A DNA stretch of 64,000 nt from Hymenobacter telluris (GTDB lineage Bacteria > Bacteroidota > Bacteroidia > Cytophagales > Hymenobacteraceae): positions 62,001 through 126,000 of the forward strand of contig NZ_JAFLQZ010000016.1 in assembly GCF_017313265.1 (NCBI RefSeq), in the 5' to 3' direction. The notes beneath the pieces were generated by a model. The model did no database searches and was not told the origin of the DNA. It was given only the letters and a program-made list of their open reading frames with translations. The translations under genes and the position numbers were made by a program. This document shows, piece by piece, positions 36,939-44,230 of the stretch (positions within the stretch are counted from its first letter, which is position 1; each line of letters begins with the position of its first letter).

Positions 36939-37065
36939 ACGTTATAATGTGCAAGTATTCAAGGGATGGTTTTTTAGAAAAGAATACCTGTCTAGGTAAA
37001 AGAAATAGATTGATTTTATAATTGCACTATTGAATTGCACTGGATTTACTGGTGGTATTCATCTA

Positions 37066-37491
37066 TTATTTGCCAAGTAATTGCAACGTTTTGCGGTCCT
37101 TTTCGCCGCTGTAGAACTTGTCGAGCACTGCCTGAAAAACCGGGTCGGCGTTGGGCAGTGCCCCAAAGAGCGTCATCGATGATTGCAGCTTCATGTCGTC
37201 GGGGCTGCCTAGTACCGTGTACGGGTCGTGGCCGGGCAGCGCCAGCAGCGCCCGGCTGATTTCAACCAGCTGGCCACCCAGTACCGGGTGCTGCACAAAG
37301 GCCTCGGCTTCCTGCGCGTCTTCTATGGCGTAGAACTTCGCGGTTTCGCTGAGCCCCAGCCCCTGGATTTGCGGAAACACGTACCACATCCAATGGGTTG
37401 TTTTCCGGCCGTTTTTTATTTCCGCCAACGCATCGTTGTAATTACGAGCCTGGGCGTCGATGAATCGTTGTAAGTTGTTTTCTGTGGACAT
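37066..37491 (-). CDS. DUF1810-family protein
   Basis: The 141-residue protein matches the DUF1810 family: L-x-R-F-x-x-A-Q at the start, then ALAEIKNGRKTTHWMWYVFPQIQGLG, the YAI-x-D-x-x-EA-x-A segment and DDMKLQSSMTLFG near the C-terminus. The role of this family is not established. The gene has a normal GC-rich composition although its flanks on both sides are AT-rich. Confidence 0.85.
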   Translation of the reverse strand: MSTENNLQRFIDAQARNYNDALAEIKNGRKTTHWMWYVFPQIQGLGLSETAKFYAIEDAQEAEAFVQHPVLGGQLVEISRALLALPGHDPYTVLGSPDDMKLQSSMTLFGALPNADPVFQAVLDKFYSGEKDRKTLQLLGK

Positions 37492-37680
37492 TCAGTTTGA
37501 GTTTTAGTTAAAATATTCGATAAAAATAGACGTGTTATTTATAACGTTTCACGGCTTTGCGATGTGGTGGCATTCCGTGTTCCGTCAGTTTAAATTTATT
37601 ACTAAAGTTCAATAGTAGTACAATCGTTCAGCACTTATTCATCAGCCACCATATTGCAAAACCGATGTTAGGTGCAGTTT

Positions 37681-38226
37681 TTATCCAAATAGTTTCTTCC
37701 AAAAGGTTTTTGGTTCATCTACATTTCTAAACTTGTCAACCACTTCATCTGTCGGTAGTCCGAGGTATCGTGTCGCATTATAAGCTACGAGATACTTTTT
37801 ATGATTTCGATAGTTATGCAGCAAGCGAGTAATTCTCTCGTCTTTAAAAAATGGTAGGTAATATAAAACGTCAATTAGTTCGAACTCACCTGTTATTTGC
37901 GGCATTGTCTCTAGGACAATGTCTTTCATTTTATCGTCTTGAGTTATTTGAAAAATAGAATGTGCGATTTTCACCTTTATTGCTCCTTTGCTATCACTAA
38001 GCAAGTTCAATAATGTGGGAAGAGCGTCTTTTGATTTAATGTGTCCAAGACCAACGATTGTCCAGTCGTCACGAAGGCTTGCAGCTTCTATAAGTTCGAG
38101 TTCTGCAACTTTAAGTTCGTCGCTAGATAAGTTGTCTAGAAGGTTAAGTGGAACACCGTCTTTACGTTGTGCCCAGGTATTAGCACCTAAAAATTCTTGT
38201 CGGAATATGTCTAAGTTGTTTGTCAC
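37681..38226 (-). CDS. HEAT-repeat protein (AT-rich gene)
   Basis: The 181-residue product is helical with HEAT-like units (DDWTIVGLGHIKSKDALPTL, SKGAIKVKIAHSIFQITQ and YLVAYNATRYLGLP). It is probably a small cytoplasmic binding scaffold. Codons are much more AT-rich than in the men genes around it, a sign of horizontal gain. Directly upstream of its start lies a cluster of five copies of the 10-mer ATGTCGTCAA, which could serve as its control region. Confidence 0.7.
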   Translation of the reverse strand: MTNNLDIFRQEFLGANTWAQRKDGVPLNLLDNLSSDELKVAELELIEAASLRDDWTIVGLGHIKSKDALPTLLNLLSDSKGAIKVKIAHSIFQITQDDKMKDIVLETMPQITGEFELIDVLYYLPFFKDERITRLLHNYRNHKKYLVAYNATRYLGLPTDEVVDKFRNVDEPKTFWKKLFG

Positions 38227-38256
38227 TTAATGTGTGTCTGTAATTGCACCTAACAT

Positions 38257-38391
38257 CTGTATTGACGACATTGTCAATAGGGCTTGAATGTCGTCAAGCG
38301 GCGCTTAGTACGCAAGTGTATGTCGTCAACACAACCAGCAGTAGCTGTATTGACGACATAAGGATATTTACAGCTCCATGTCGTCAAGCGG
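38257..38391. repeat. Cluster of five 10-mers ATGTCGTCAA forming two stem-loops
   Basis: Perfect copies occur at 38262-38271 (-), 38288-38297 (+), 38320-38329 (+), 38350-38359 (-) and 38378-38387 (+). The first two and the last two form ten-base stems with 16- and 18-base loops. The minus copies are extended to a shared CTGTATTGACGACAT, and the two outer plus copies share ATGTCGTCAAGCGG, so the unit is duplicated. The 344-base gap from here to menB has no gene. Confidence 0.8.
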
Positions 38392-38511
38392 TGAGATAGG
38401 AGCTTGTGCTGGGCGACATGCGTATAGATTTCGGTGGTTTTGATGCTGCTCTATTCCAACTAATTCCGATTAAGCCAGACAATAGATTCTTCCTTGCCAA
38501 CCGAGCAGCAT

Positions 38512-38542
38512 AAAAACGTCCTGCCACGGATTGGCAGGACGT
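38512..38542 (-). terminator. Rho-independent terminator after menB
   Basis: An 11-base stem (ACGTCCTGCCA / TGGCAGGACGT) with a five-base loop and, on the minus strand, a T-run directly after it. It lies about 30 bases past the menB stop codon and ends the menF-menD-menB run. Confidence 0.85.
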
Positions 38543-38570
38543 CCTGAATATCTTAACGAGGCGAGCTACC

Positions 38571-39395
38571 TCACGGGAACTTCGGGTATTTTGAGAAGTC
38601 GGGCTTGCGCTTTTCCAGGAAGGCGTTTTTGCCTTCTTTGGCTTCCTCGCTCAGGTAGTAGAGCAGCGTGGCGTTGCCGGCCAGCTCCTGAATACCAGCC
38701 TGCCCGTCCAGCTCGGCGTTGAAGCTGGATTTGAGCATGCGTAGCGCCAGCGGGCTTTTCTCCAGAATCTTGTGGCACCAGGCCACGGTGGTTTCTTCCA
38801 GCTTATCCAGCGGCACCACTTTGTTCACGAGGCCCATGTCGAGGGCTTCCTGGGCGTCGTACTGGTCGCAGAGAAACCATATTTCGCGGGCTTTCTTCTG
38901 GCCCACGATGCGCGCCAGGTACGAAGCGCCAAAGCCACCATCGAACGAGCCTACGTTGGGGCCGGTCTGGCCGAAGCGGGCGTTATCGGCGGCAACCGTC
39001 AGGTCGCAGACTACGTGCAGCACGTGGCCGCCCCCAATTGCCCAGCCGGCCACCATGGCCACCACGGGCTTGGGAATGGAGCGGATCATCTTCTGCAAGT
39101 CCAGCACGTTGAGGCGGGGCATGGCATCGTCGCCGACGTAGCCACCGTGGCCCCGCACGCTCTGGTCGCCGCCCGAGCAGAACGCCTTGCCGCCTTCACC
39201 GGTGAGGATGATGACGCCAATATCGGTGCGGTTGCGGCAGATGTCCATGGCCTCAATCATCTCCTGCACCGTGAGGGGCGTGAAGGCGTTGTGCACCTGC
39301 GGACGGTTGATGCTGATTTTGGCGATGCCGTCCGCCTGCGTGAAGAGAATTTCTTTGAACTCCTTGATGGGGGTCCAGGTAAGTTGTTCGGCCAT
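38571..39395 (-). CDS. menB: 1,4-Dihydroxy-2-naphthoyl-CoA synthase
   Basis: This 274-residue crotonase-fold enzyme closes the second ring in menaquinone synthesis, turning o-succinylbenzoyl-CoA into 1,4-dihydroxy-2-naphthoyl-CoA. Clear motifs are INRPQVHNAFTPLTV, the oxyanion-hole part FCSGGDQSVRGHGGY, AGWAIGGGHVLHVVCDLTVAA, and the MenB-typical FGQTGPNVGSFDGGFG. The start MAEQLTWTPI was taken; a longer frame adds hydrophobic residues not seen in the family. It is the last gene of the local men run and is followed by a terminator. Confidence 0.95.
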   Translation of the reverse strand: MAEQLTWTPIKEFKEILFTQADGIAKISINRPQVHNAFTPLTVQEMIEAMDICRNRTDIGVIILTGEGGKAFCSGGDQSVRGHGGYVGDDAMPRLNVLDLQKMIRSIPKPVVAMVAGWAIGGGHVLHVVCDLTVAADNARFGQTGPNVGSFDGGFGASYLARIVGQKKAREIWFLCDQYDAQEALDMGLVNKVVPLDKLEETTVAWCHKILEKSPLALRMLKSSFNAELDGQAGIQELAGNATLLYYLSEEAKEGKNAFLEKRKPDFSKYPKFP

Positions 39396-39425
39396 AGGTC
39401 TAAGAGTAATGAAAGGAAAGAAGGC

Positions 39426-39520
39426 CGTCATGCTGAGCTTGCCGAAGCATCTCGCGGGCTGATGTTGGATTACTACTCCTGTGTCAGCCCGCGAGATGCT
39501 TCGGCAAGCTCAGCATGACG
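39426..39520. repeat. Long palindromic element, copy 2 (37-bp arms)
   Basis: Two perfect 37-base arms (starting CGTCATGCTGAGCTTGCCGA) flank a 21-base loop between menD and menB. The plan and parts of the arms match the element at 19486-19593, and when read from the opposite strand the loop matches too (GTAGTAAT core, ending ACA). It may reduce read-through from menD to menB. Confidence 0.85.
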
Positions 39521-39537
39521 TTCTGGGTATTAACGCG

Positions 39538-41472
39538 TCAAGAAACGAAAGCGGCTTTCACCGCCGCCCGGTACTGTTCAAAAAATTCGGCGTTGGTCTT
39601 GCTGTCGGTGGTTATTTCGAGCAGGGCCGCGCCGGTTTCCAGTGCAAAGAAAACCGGTAGCGCCGACTCTAGTTCTGTGAACGACGAAACCGGGAAATAC
39701 CGCAGCTGGAAATCCCGCGCCGTATTCTCGGCAGTCAGCACTTGGCGCGTCTCGAAAAACTCGTCTAGCTCCGGCTGCTGGCGCGGCCCGTCGATGATAC
39801 GGAAGATACCGCCGCCGTGGTTGTTGAACACCACCACCCGCAGGTTGGGCGTGGGGTAGTTGTGCCAGAAAGCGTTCCGGTCGTAGAAAAACGCCACGTC
39901 GCCGGTGAGCAGCACCACCGGCCGCTCGGGCTGGGCCAGGGCCGCGCCTACCGCCGTACTGGTGCAGCCATCAATGCCGCTGGTGCCGCGGTTGGCAAAC
40001 ACTTCCACTTGCTGGCCCTGCGGCAGACCGAGGATGTTGGCGTAGCGCACGGCCATGCTGTTGGCGAGGTGCAAGGCAGCGTGGTCGGGGAGAAATTGCA
40101 AGCAGTGGTGGAAGGCCGTAAACTCATTGAACGGCTGCTCGGGCTGCTGCATGAACTCCTGTAGGAAGTCGGTAGCCCAGTTTTCGGCCGCCAGCCACGG
40201 CTTTAGGTAAGCGGCTTTGGCGGAAGCATCCGCACCATATAGCTGCTCAGGTTGCGGCCACTCCAACCGAATCGGGCCGGTAGGAGCGGGCTTGGTGGCT
40301 ACCCGTGTAGCATCTTGCGCCGCAACGAAAACCTCACCCCCCGACCCCCTCTCCAAAGGAGAAGGGGAGCCGAATGATTCAGTTGCAGGCAATACGTCAG
40401 GCTCCCCCTCTCTTTTGGAGAGGGGGTCGGGGGGTGAGGTCAACGCCCCAAAGAAATCCGCTGGCTCCATGCGCACCAGCTTGGTAAGCGACTGAAACGT
40501 GTCGGCTTGATAACCGGCGGCTTGGATGTGCCAGTGCTGCGCGGGTTTGGCGTTGCGCAGGTACAGCTTCAGCGACTTCGAGATGAGCGACTGGCCGAAG
40601 GTGATGAGCAGTTCCGGCTTCAGCGCTTCCTTCAGCCCTGGCTCTGGCACCGCCATAAACACATCCTGGTGGCCTAACGGGCGCAGCCGTTGGTCGTAGC
40701 CGGCTGCAACGGGCAGGTGCACGTTGGCAATCAAGTCACCGACTACGGGCACCTGCCAGGCGGCGGTAAAGCGGTGTAGCGTCAGCAACAGGTCGGTATC
40801 GGCGGGTTGTTGGCCGGCTACTACCAATACCCGGCTGGTCGTGCGCAATGCCTCACGAAATTCCGCTAGCACCGAACTTGGCAACTGTGGGCGGCCGGGC
40901 AGTTCCCGCGTCACTTTCACGTCCTGCTCGTACTGGATTGCCTCACCGGCCTTTGGGTAGAATGGCTCCCGCAACGGCACGTTCACCTGCACCGGCCCTG
41001 CTGGTCCCGCCTGCGCCAAGTTGATGGCCTCGTTTATAATGCGCGCCGAATGCCACTTGGCATCAGCATGCGTGGTATCGGCCGGAAACTCGAAGGCTCC
41101 TTTGGCGTGGGCGCCGTACAGGTTGTGCTGCCGGATAGTCTGGCCGTCGAGCTGGTCAATCCACTCCGGCGGCCGGTCGGCGGTAAGAATCAGCAGCGGA
41201 ACGTGCTGGAAATAGGCTTCGGCTACGGCGGGGGCGTAGTTGAGGCCGGCCGTGCCCGAGGTACACACCAGCACCACGGCCCGCCGTTGCGCCTGCGCCA
41301 TACCCAGCGCAATGAAGGCCGCCGCCCGCTCATCGGGCACCACCCGCACCGTGAGGGCAGGGTGGCGGGCAAAGGCCAGCGTCAGCGGCGCCGAGCGGGA
41401 ACCCGGCGACAACACCACATCGGTAATGCCGTGCCGGGCGCAGATTTCAGCAATGTTATGAACAGCCTGCAT
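39538..41472 (-). CDS. menD: MenD (SEPHCHC synthase) with an in-frame palindromic insert
   Basis: This thiamine-diphosphate enzyme joins 2-oxoglutarate-derived semialdehyde to isochorismate in menaquinone synthesis. It shows the N-terminal LSPGSRSAPLTLAF, the ThDP-activating Glu48 (VVPDERAAAF), VLVCTSGTAGLNYAPAVAEA, ADRPPE and the Mg/ThDP part LLTGDVAFFYDRNAF. At 644 residues it is about 60-90 longer than usual. Most of the excess is a segment at about residues 345-381, encoded by a 110-base palindrome (SPPDPLSKREGEP ... SPSPLERGSGGEV), followed by an Ala/Pro linker, in the surface region between the middle and last domains. The frame is intact, so it is probably functional. Confidence 0.93.
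   Translation of the reverse strand: MQAVHNIAEICARHGITDVVLSPGSRSAPLTLAFARHPALTVRVVPDERAAAFIALGMAQAQRRAVVLVCTSGTAGLNYAPAVAEAYFQHVPLLILTADRPPEWIDQLDGQTIRQHNLYGAHAKGAFEFPADTTHADAKWHSARIINEAINLAQAGPAGPVQVNVPLREPFYPKAGEAIQYEQDVKVTRELPGRPQLPSSVLAEFREALRTTSRVLVVAGQQPADTDLLLTLHRFTAAWQVPVVGDLIANVHLPVAAGYDQRLRPLGHQDVFMAVPEPGLKEALKPELLITFGQSLISKSLKLYLRNAKPAQHWHIQAAGYQADTFQSLTKLVRMEPADFFGALTSPPDPLSKREGEPDVLPATESFGSPSPLERGSGGEVFVAAQDATRVATKPAPTGPIRLEWPQPEQLYGADASAKAAYLKPWLAAENWATDFLQEFMQQPEQPFNEFTAFHHCLQFLPDHAALHLANSMAVRYANILGLPQGQQVEVFANRGTSGIDGCTSTAVGAALAQPERPVVLLTGDVAFFYDRNAFWHNYPTPNLRVVVFNNHGGGIFRIIDGPRQQPELDEFFETRQVLTAENTARDFQLRYFPVSSFTELESALPVFFALETGAALLEITTDSKTNAEFFEQYRAAVKAAFVS
40331..40440. repeat. 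Palindromic repeat inserted in frame within menD
   Basis: Two 41-base arms (starting ACCTCACCCCCCGACCCCCT) match at 39 of 41 positions around a 28-base centre. On the minus strand it is read through by menD without a stop. Because it is a palindrome, the plus strand encodes nearly the same peptide (SPPDPLSKGEGEP ... LLERGSGGEV). Confidence 0.9.
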
Positions 41473-41600
41473 TTTCTTAATTAAGAATTTAGGAATTAAA
41501 AATTAAGAATTGGACTGCCAATTGAGGCGAGAAACGAAAGCAGAAGAGGCGTAGAGGTGCCACTGATTTTTAATTTATAATTCCTTAATTTTTAATTCAA
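41473..41600. repeat. AT-rich heptad repeat pair between menF and menD
   Basis: Next to the menD start lie TTAAGAA-type heptads (as in AATTAAAAATTAAGAATT), and at the far end of the gap lie the complementary ones (TTTTTAATTTATAATTCC), so the spacer can fold on itself. The far arm runs into menF and provides its TAA stop codon. Confidence 0.65.
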
Positions 41601-42908
41601 TACGGCCCCTACGGTGGTTAGCTTCAGCTCGGTTTCCTGCCACTCCCGCGCGGGGTCGGAATCGACGGTGAGGCCGGTGCCGGCGTAGAGGATGGCTTCG
41701 GTAGGGCGGAGCTGGAGGCCGCGCAGGTTTACGTACAAGCGCGACACGCCGGCCACCGGCAGGTTCACGGGGCCCAGGAAGCCGCTATAATACGCCCGGT
41801 CGTAGCCTTCGTATTGGTGCAGAAAGTCCAGGGCAGCCTGCTTGGGCATGCCGCCTACGGCCGAGGTCGGGTGTAGCAGGCGCAGCATGTCGGTGCCGAG
41901 GGTAGGGAAGGGGACGCGCCGCAAATTCACCGAAAAATCGGTGCGCAGGTGCAGCAATTCGCCCGCCGCCACGGTGCGGGGGCCGGTTTCGTCGTACTCG
42001 CGTAGCCGCAGCTGCTTGAAGCAGCTCACGACGTAGCGCGCCACCAAGGCCTGCTCCTCGATTTCCTTTTGCCGCCAGACGGCCGTGTACGGCGAGTGGG
42101 CGGGGGGGCGGGGCTGGGTGCCGGCCAGCGCCATGGTACAGAAACGGCCATCTTCGGTGAGCTGCACCAGCGTTTCGGGCGTAGCCCCAAACCAGGTGCC
42201 GGCCCCAGGGGCACTCACCAAACTGGCAAACGCCAGCGGATACCGATGCTCCAACTCCACGAAGGCCCGCAAGGCATCAAACCCCGCCGGCAACGGCCGC
42301 CGCACGGCCCGGCTGCTCACCACCTTCAGTACTTGCCCCGCCTCAATGGCCGCCACCCCGCGTTCCACCAAGGCCATGTATTCTTCCTTAGAAGCCTCGT
42401 GCGGTACCGGCTGCGGGCTTACATGCCAGGGTAAGTTGGTTGTTGGTTGCTGGTTGTTGGTTGCTAGCTTTTCAGTTGTCAGGTCGTGACCTGCTGCCTC
42501 ATCTTCTTGGTTCTTAGTTCTACTATCTAAGTTCTCAGCAGCCAGCCACTTCCGCAGCTTCGGCAGCAAAGTAGCGGCCCCACTAGCTGTTTCGTTGATG
42601 CGTAGCTCCCGGGGTTGCGCGCTATCAAACCACACATCGGCGGGGATGAACAGGGCCGGGTTGTGGTCGGTGTCGCGGAAGGGGAAGAAGGCGAAACCGG
42701 CCGGAGCCGTGGCTTCCAGCGCGGGCGGCAAACCAGTCAGGGCCGCTTCCGCCGAGAAGCTGAAACACAGCTGCGTGGTTTGGGCTTGCGGCAGCCGCCA
42801 CATGGCCACGGGCAAGCCATAGTGCAACGCAAAAGCCGTCAGGCAGCGCAGCTGATTGGGCAGGGTAGCCGGGGCTGGCCAGGTGATAATCAAGGGTGTT
42901 TTACTCAT
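41592..42908 (-). CDS. menF: Isochorismate synthase (chorismate-binding enzyme) with repeat-coded linker
   Basis: The 438-residue enzyme isomerises chorismate to isochorismate, the entry to menaquinone synthesis. The chorismate-binding domain (about residues 165-438) shows KVVSSRAVRRPL, GTWFGATPETLVQL, MALAGTQP, the Mg-binding EIEEQALVARYV, LHPTSAVGGMPK and YSGFLGPV with AGTGLTVDSDPAREW-like AGTGLTVDSDP. Residues about 123-158 form a low-complexity linker rich in Asn, Gln and Thr, encoded by heptad repeats. The gene overlaps the thioesterase gene before it by four bases (ATGA), so they are translationally coupled. Its stop codon lies in a second heptad repeat. Confidence 0.92.
   Translation of the reverse strand: MSKTPLIITWPAPATLPNQLRCLTAFALHYGLPVAMWRLPQAQTTQLCFSFSAEAALTGLPPALEATAPAGFAFFPFRDTDHNPALFIPADVWFDSAQPRELRINETASGAATLLPKLRKWLAAENLDSRTKNQEDEAAGHDLTTEKLATNNQQPTTNLPWHVSPQPVPHEASKEEYMALVERGVAAIEAGQVLKVVSSRAVRRPLPAGFDALRAFVELEHRYPLAFASLVSAPGAGTWFGATPETLVQLTEDGRFCTMALAGTQPRPPAHSPYTAVWRQKEIEEQALVARYVVSCFKQLRLREYDETGPRTVAAGELLHLRTDFSVNLRRVPFPTLGTDMLRLLHPTSAVGGMPKQAALDFLHQYEGYDRAYYSGFLGPVNLPVAGVSRLYVNLRGLQLRPTEAILYAGTGLTVDSDPAREWQETELKLTTVGAVLN
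42436..42540. repeat. Heptad repeat element inside menF
   Basis: At 42436-42463 there are four tandem copies of TTGGTTG (one with an initial C). A second set of weaker heptads (TTCTTGG, TTCTTAG, TTCTACT, ATCTAAG, TTCTCAG) lies at about 42507-42541. The whole is read as a linker of about 36 residues in MenF. A change of one unit is 7 bases and would break the frame. Confidence 0.75.
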
Positions 42909-43348
42909 GCTTGTGGCTGAGCCGGGGCAGGCAAATCAATAACGGCCATGGTAATGCGGCTGATGCACACCAACGCGCCGGTTTCTTCGTGGGTGATGCG
43001 GATTTCCCACACCTGCGTGGTGCGGCCCACATGCAGCGCCGTGGCCTTGCCCACCACGTACCCTGATTTCACTCCTTTAATATGGTTGGCGTTGATTTCC
43101 AGCCCGACGCAGGCTTTCTTGCGTAAATCCACTTGCAGGGCCGCCCCGATGCTGCCCAGCGTTTCGGCCAGTGCCACCGAGGCCCCGCCGTGCAGCAAGC
43201 CCATCGGCTGGTGCGTGCGGTGGTCAACGGGCATCCGGCCGGAGATAGTCTGCTCGCCAACTTCGGTAATCTCGATGCCCAGGTGCTCGCCTAAGGTGTT
43301 CTTCGACCAGGCATTGAGTTGGGCAACGTCGCGGGTGGGGTAGGTCAT
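42905..43348 (-). CDS. Hotdog-fold thioesterase, probable DHNA-CoA thioesterase
   Basis: The 147-residue protein is a PaaI/YdiI-type thioesterase: THQPMGLLHGGASVALAETLGS (catalytic Glu62), then GLEINANHIKGVKSGYVVGKA. In E. coli YdiI (MenI) hydrolyses 1,4-dihydroxy-2-naphthoyl-CoA, the step after MenB. Here the gene overlaps menF by four bases and heads the menF-menD-menB run, so the same role is likely (inference from context; related 4HBT enzymes act on other acyl-CoAs). It is divergent from a histidine phosphatase gene 85 bases away. Confidence 0.85.
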   Translation of the reverse strand: MTYPTRDVAQLNAWSKNTLGEHLGIEITEVGEQTISGRMPVDHRTHQPMGLLHGGASVALAETLGSIGAALQVDLRKKACVGLEINANHIKGVKSGYVVGKATALHVGRTTQVWEIRITHEETGALVCISRITMAVIDLPAPAQPQA

Positions 43349-43398
43349 TTAGTGGTGGAAAAACGTACAAGGACAGCCGGTAACGCCCGAAATCGGGC

Positions 43399-43406
43399 TA
43401 CTTTTG
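43399..43406 (+). promoter_or_regulatory. -7 promoter box of the histidine phosphatase gene
   Basis: TACTTTTG is a perfect match to TAnnTTTG and lies 27 bases before the GTG start chosen for the phosphatase. It overlaps an upstream TTG that could otherwise be taken as the start. No clear -33 box is seen. Confidence 0.4.
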
Positions 43407-43433
43407 GGTATAAACAGCAAAGCTAGCGGGAAA

Positions 43434-44048
43434 GTGAGCGTCAAAAAAATATACCTGATTCGCCACGGCCAGACCGACTTCAACGTGCAGAACATCGTGC
43501 AGGGCAGCGGCATCGACTCCGACCTCAACGAAAAAGGGCGGCAACAGGCGGCGCAGTTCTTTGCGGCCTATAAACAGATGCCCTTCGATAAAGTCTACAC
43601 CTCGGTGCTGCGCCGCACCCACCAGTCGGTGCAAGGCTTCCTCGACATGGGCTTGCCGCACGAGCAGTACGCGGCGCTCAACGAAATCAGCTGGGGTGTG
43701 CGCGAAGGCACCCGCATCACGGCCGAAGAAGATGCCGAATACCACGGCGTGCTGGCGCAGTGGAACCGCGGCGAAACCCACGCCCGCCTCACCGGCGGCG
43801 AAAGCCCCGACGAAGTAGCCGCCCGCCAGCGCCCGTTTATCGAGCTGCTAACCTCGCGGCCCGAAGAAGAAAACGTGCTGGTGTGCATGCACGGCCGCGC
43901 CATGCGCGTGCTGCTCTGCCAATTGCTGGGCTACCCGCTCCGCCGCATGGACGCCTTCGAGCACCGCAACCTGTGCCTCTACAAAGTCCACTACACCGGT
44001 TCGATGTTCACGGTGCGCAATTTCCTGGATGTAGCCCACTTAGAGTAA
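43434..44048 (+). CDS. Histidine phosphatase family protein (phosphoglycerate-mutase-like)
   Basis: The 204-residue protein has the catalytic LIRHGQTDFN (Arg10, His11) and the matching C-terminal CMHGRAMRVLLCQLLG with the second His; the general acid Glu lies in ISWGVREGTR. Members remove phosphate from sugars, nucleotides or other small molecules, or act as phosphoglycerate mutase. GXSG-type cofactor-independent features are absent. I chose the GTG giving VSVKKIYLIRHG because the TTG ten codons earlier overlaps the -7 promoter box. It is divergent from the menaquinone genes. Confidence 0.88.
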   Translation: MSVKKIYLIRHGQTDFNVQNIVQGSGIDSDLNEKGRQQAAQFFAAYKQMPFDKVYTSVLRRTHQSVQGFLDMGLPHEQYAALNEISWGVREGTRITAEEDAEYHGVLAQWNRGETHARLTGGESPDEVAARQRPFIELLTSRPEEENVLVCMHGRAMRVLLCQLLGYPLRRMDAFEHRNLCLYKVHYTGSMFTVRNFLDVAHLE

Positions 44049-44049
44049 T

Positions 44050-44158
44050 ATGGTGAAGTGGTGAGATTGTGACATGGTGAGTTTGACGTTCTCTCGGCGC
44101 GGCTCCGTGCCGTTTGCGCTAACAGAACGTCAAACTCACTATTTCACCACTTCACCAT
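44050..44158. repeat. Imperfect inverted repeat upstream of pdhC
   Basis: A left arm of about 43 bases (ATGGTGAAGTGGTGAG ... TGAGTTTGACGTTCT) pairs with a right arm (AGAACGTCAAACTCA ... TTCACCACTTCACCAT) around a GC-rich centre. The outer parts consist of TGGTGAA-like units of about seven bases. It may stop transcription from the phosphatase gene before the pdhC promoter. Confidence 0.65.
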
Positions 44159-44170
44159 TTCACTCATGGG

Positions 44171-44201
44171 TTTGCACCGCCGGATTTTCGGGCTAATTTT
44201 G
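44171..44201 (+). promoter_or_regulatory. Bacteroidota-type promoter of pdhC
   Basis: TTTG (44171-44174), exactly 19 bases, then TAATTTTG (44194-44201) gives a full match to the TTTG/TAnnTTTG promoter of Bacteroidota. The pdhC ATG follows 29 bases later. This is the clearest promoter in the window. Confidence 0.65.
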
Positions 44202-44230
44202 ACCCCCACTCATTTCAACCGAAGAAACAG

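Noticed and set aside
38257..38391. CRISPR array
   Set aside because: The repeats are only 10 bases, occur in both orientations and have spacers of unequal length; no cas gene is near.
38257..38391. Integron attC sites
   Set aside because: The paired arms lack the core GTTRRRY-type ends and no integrase gene is present in the window.
36600..38570. Insertion sequence or prophage remnant
   Set aside because: No transposase, integrase or phage gene and no clear terminal repeats were found, so only a transferred segment of unknown kind is suggested.
40217..40495. A small plus-strand frame inside menD
   Set aside because: It exists because the palindrome encodes similar peptides on both strands. 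It has no start context or conservation outside the repeat.
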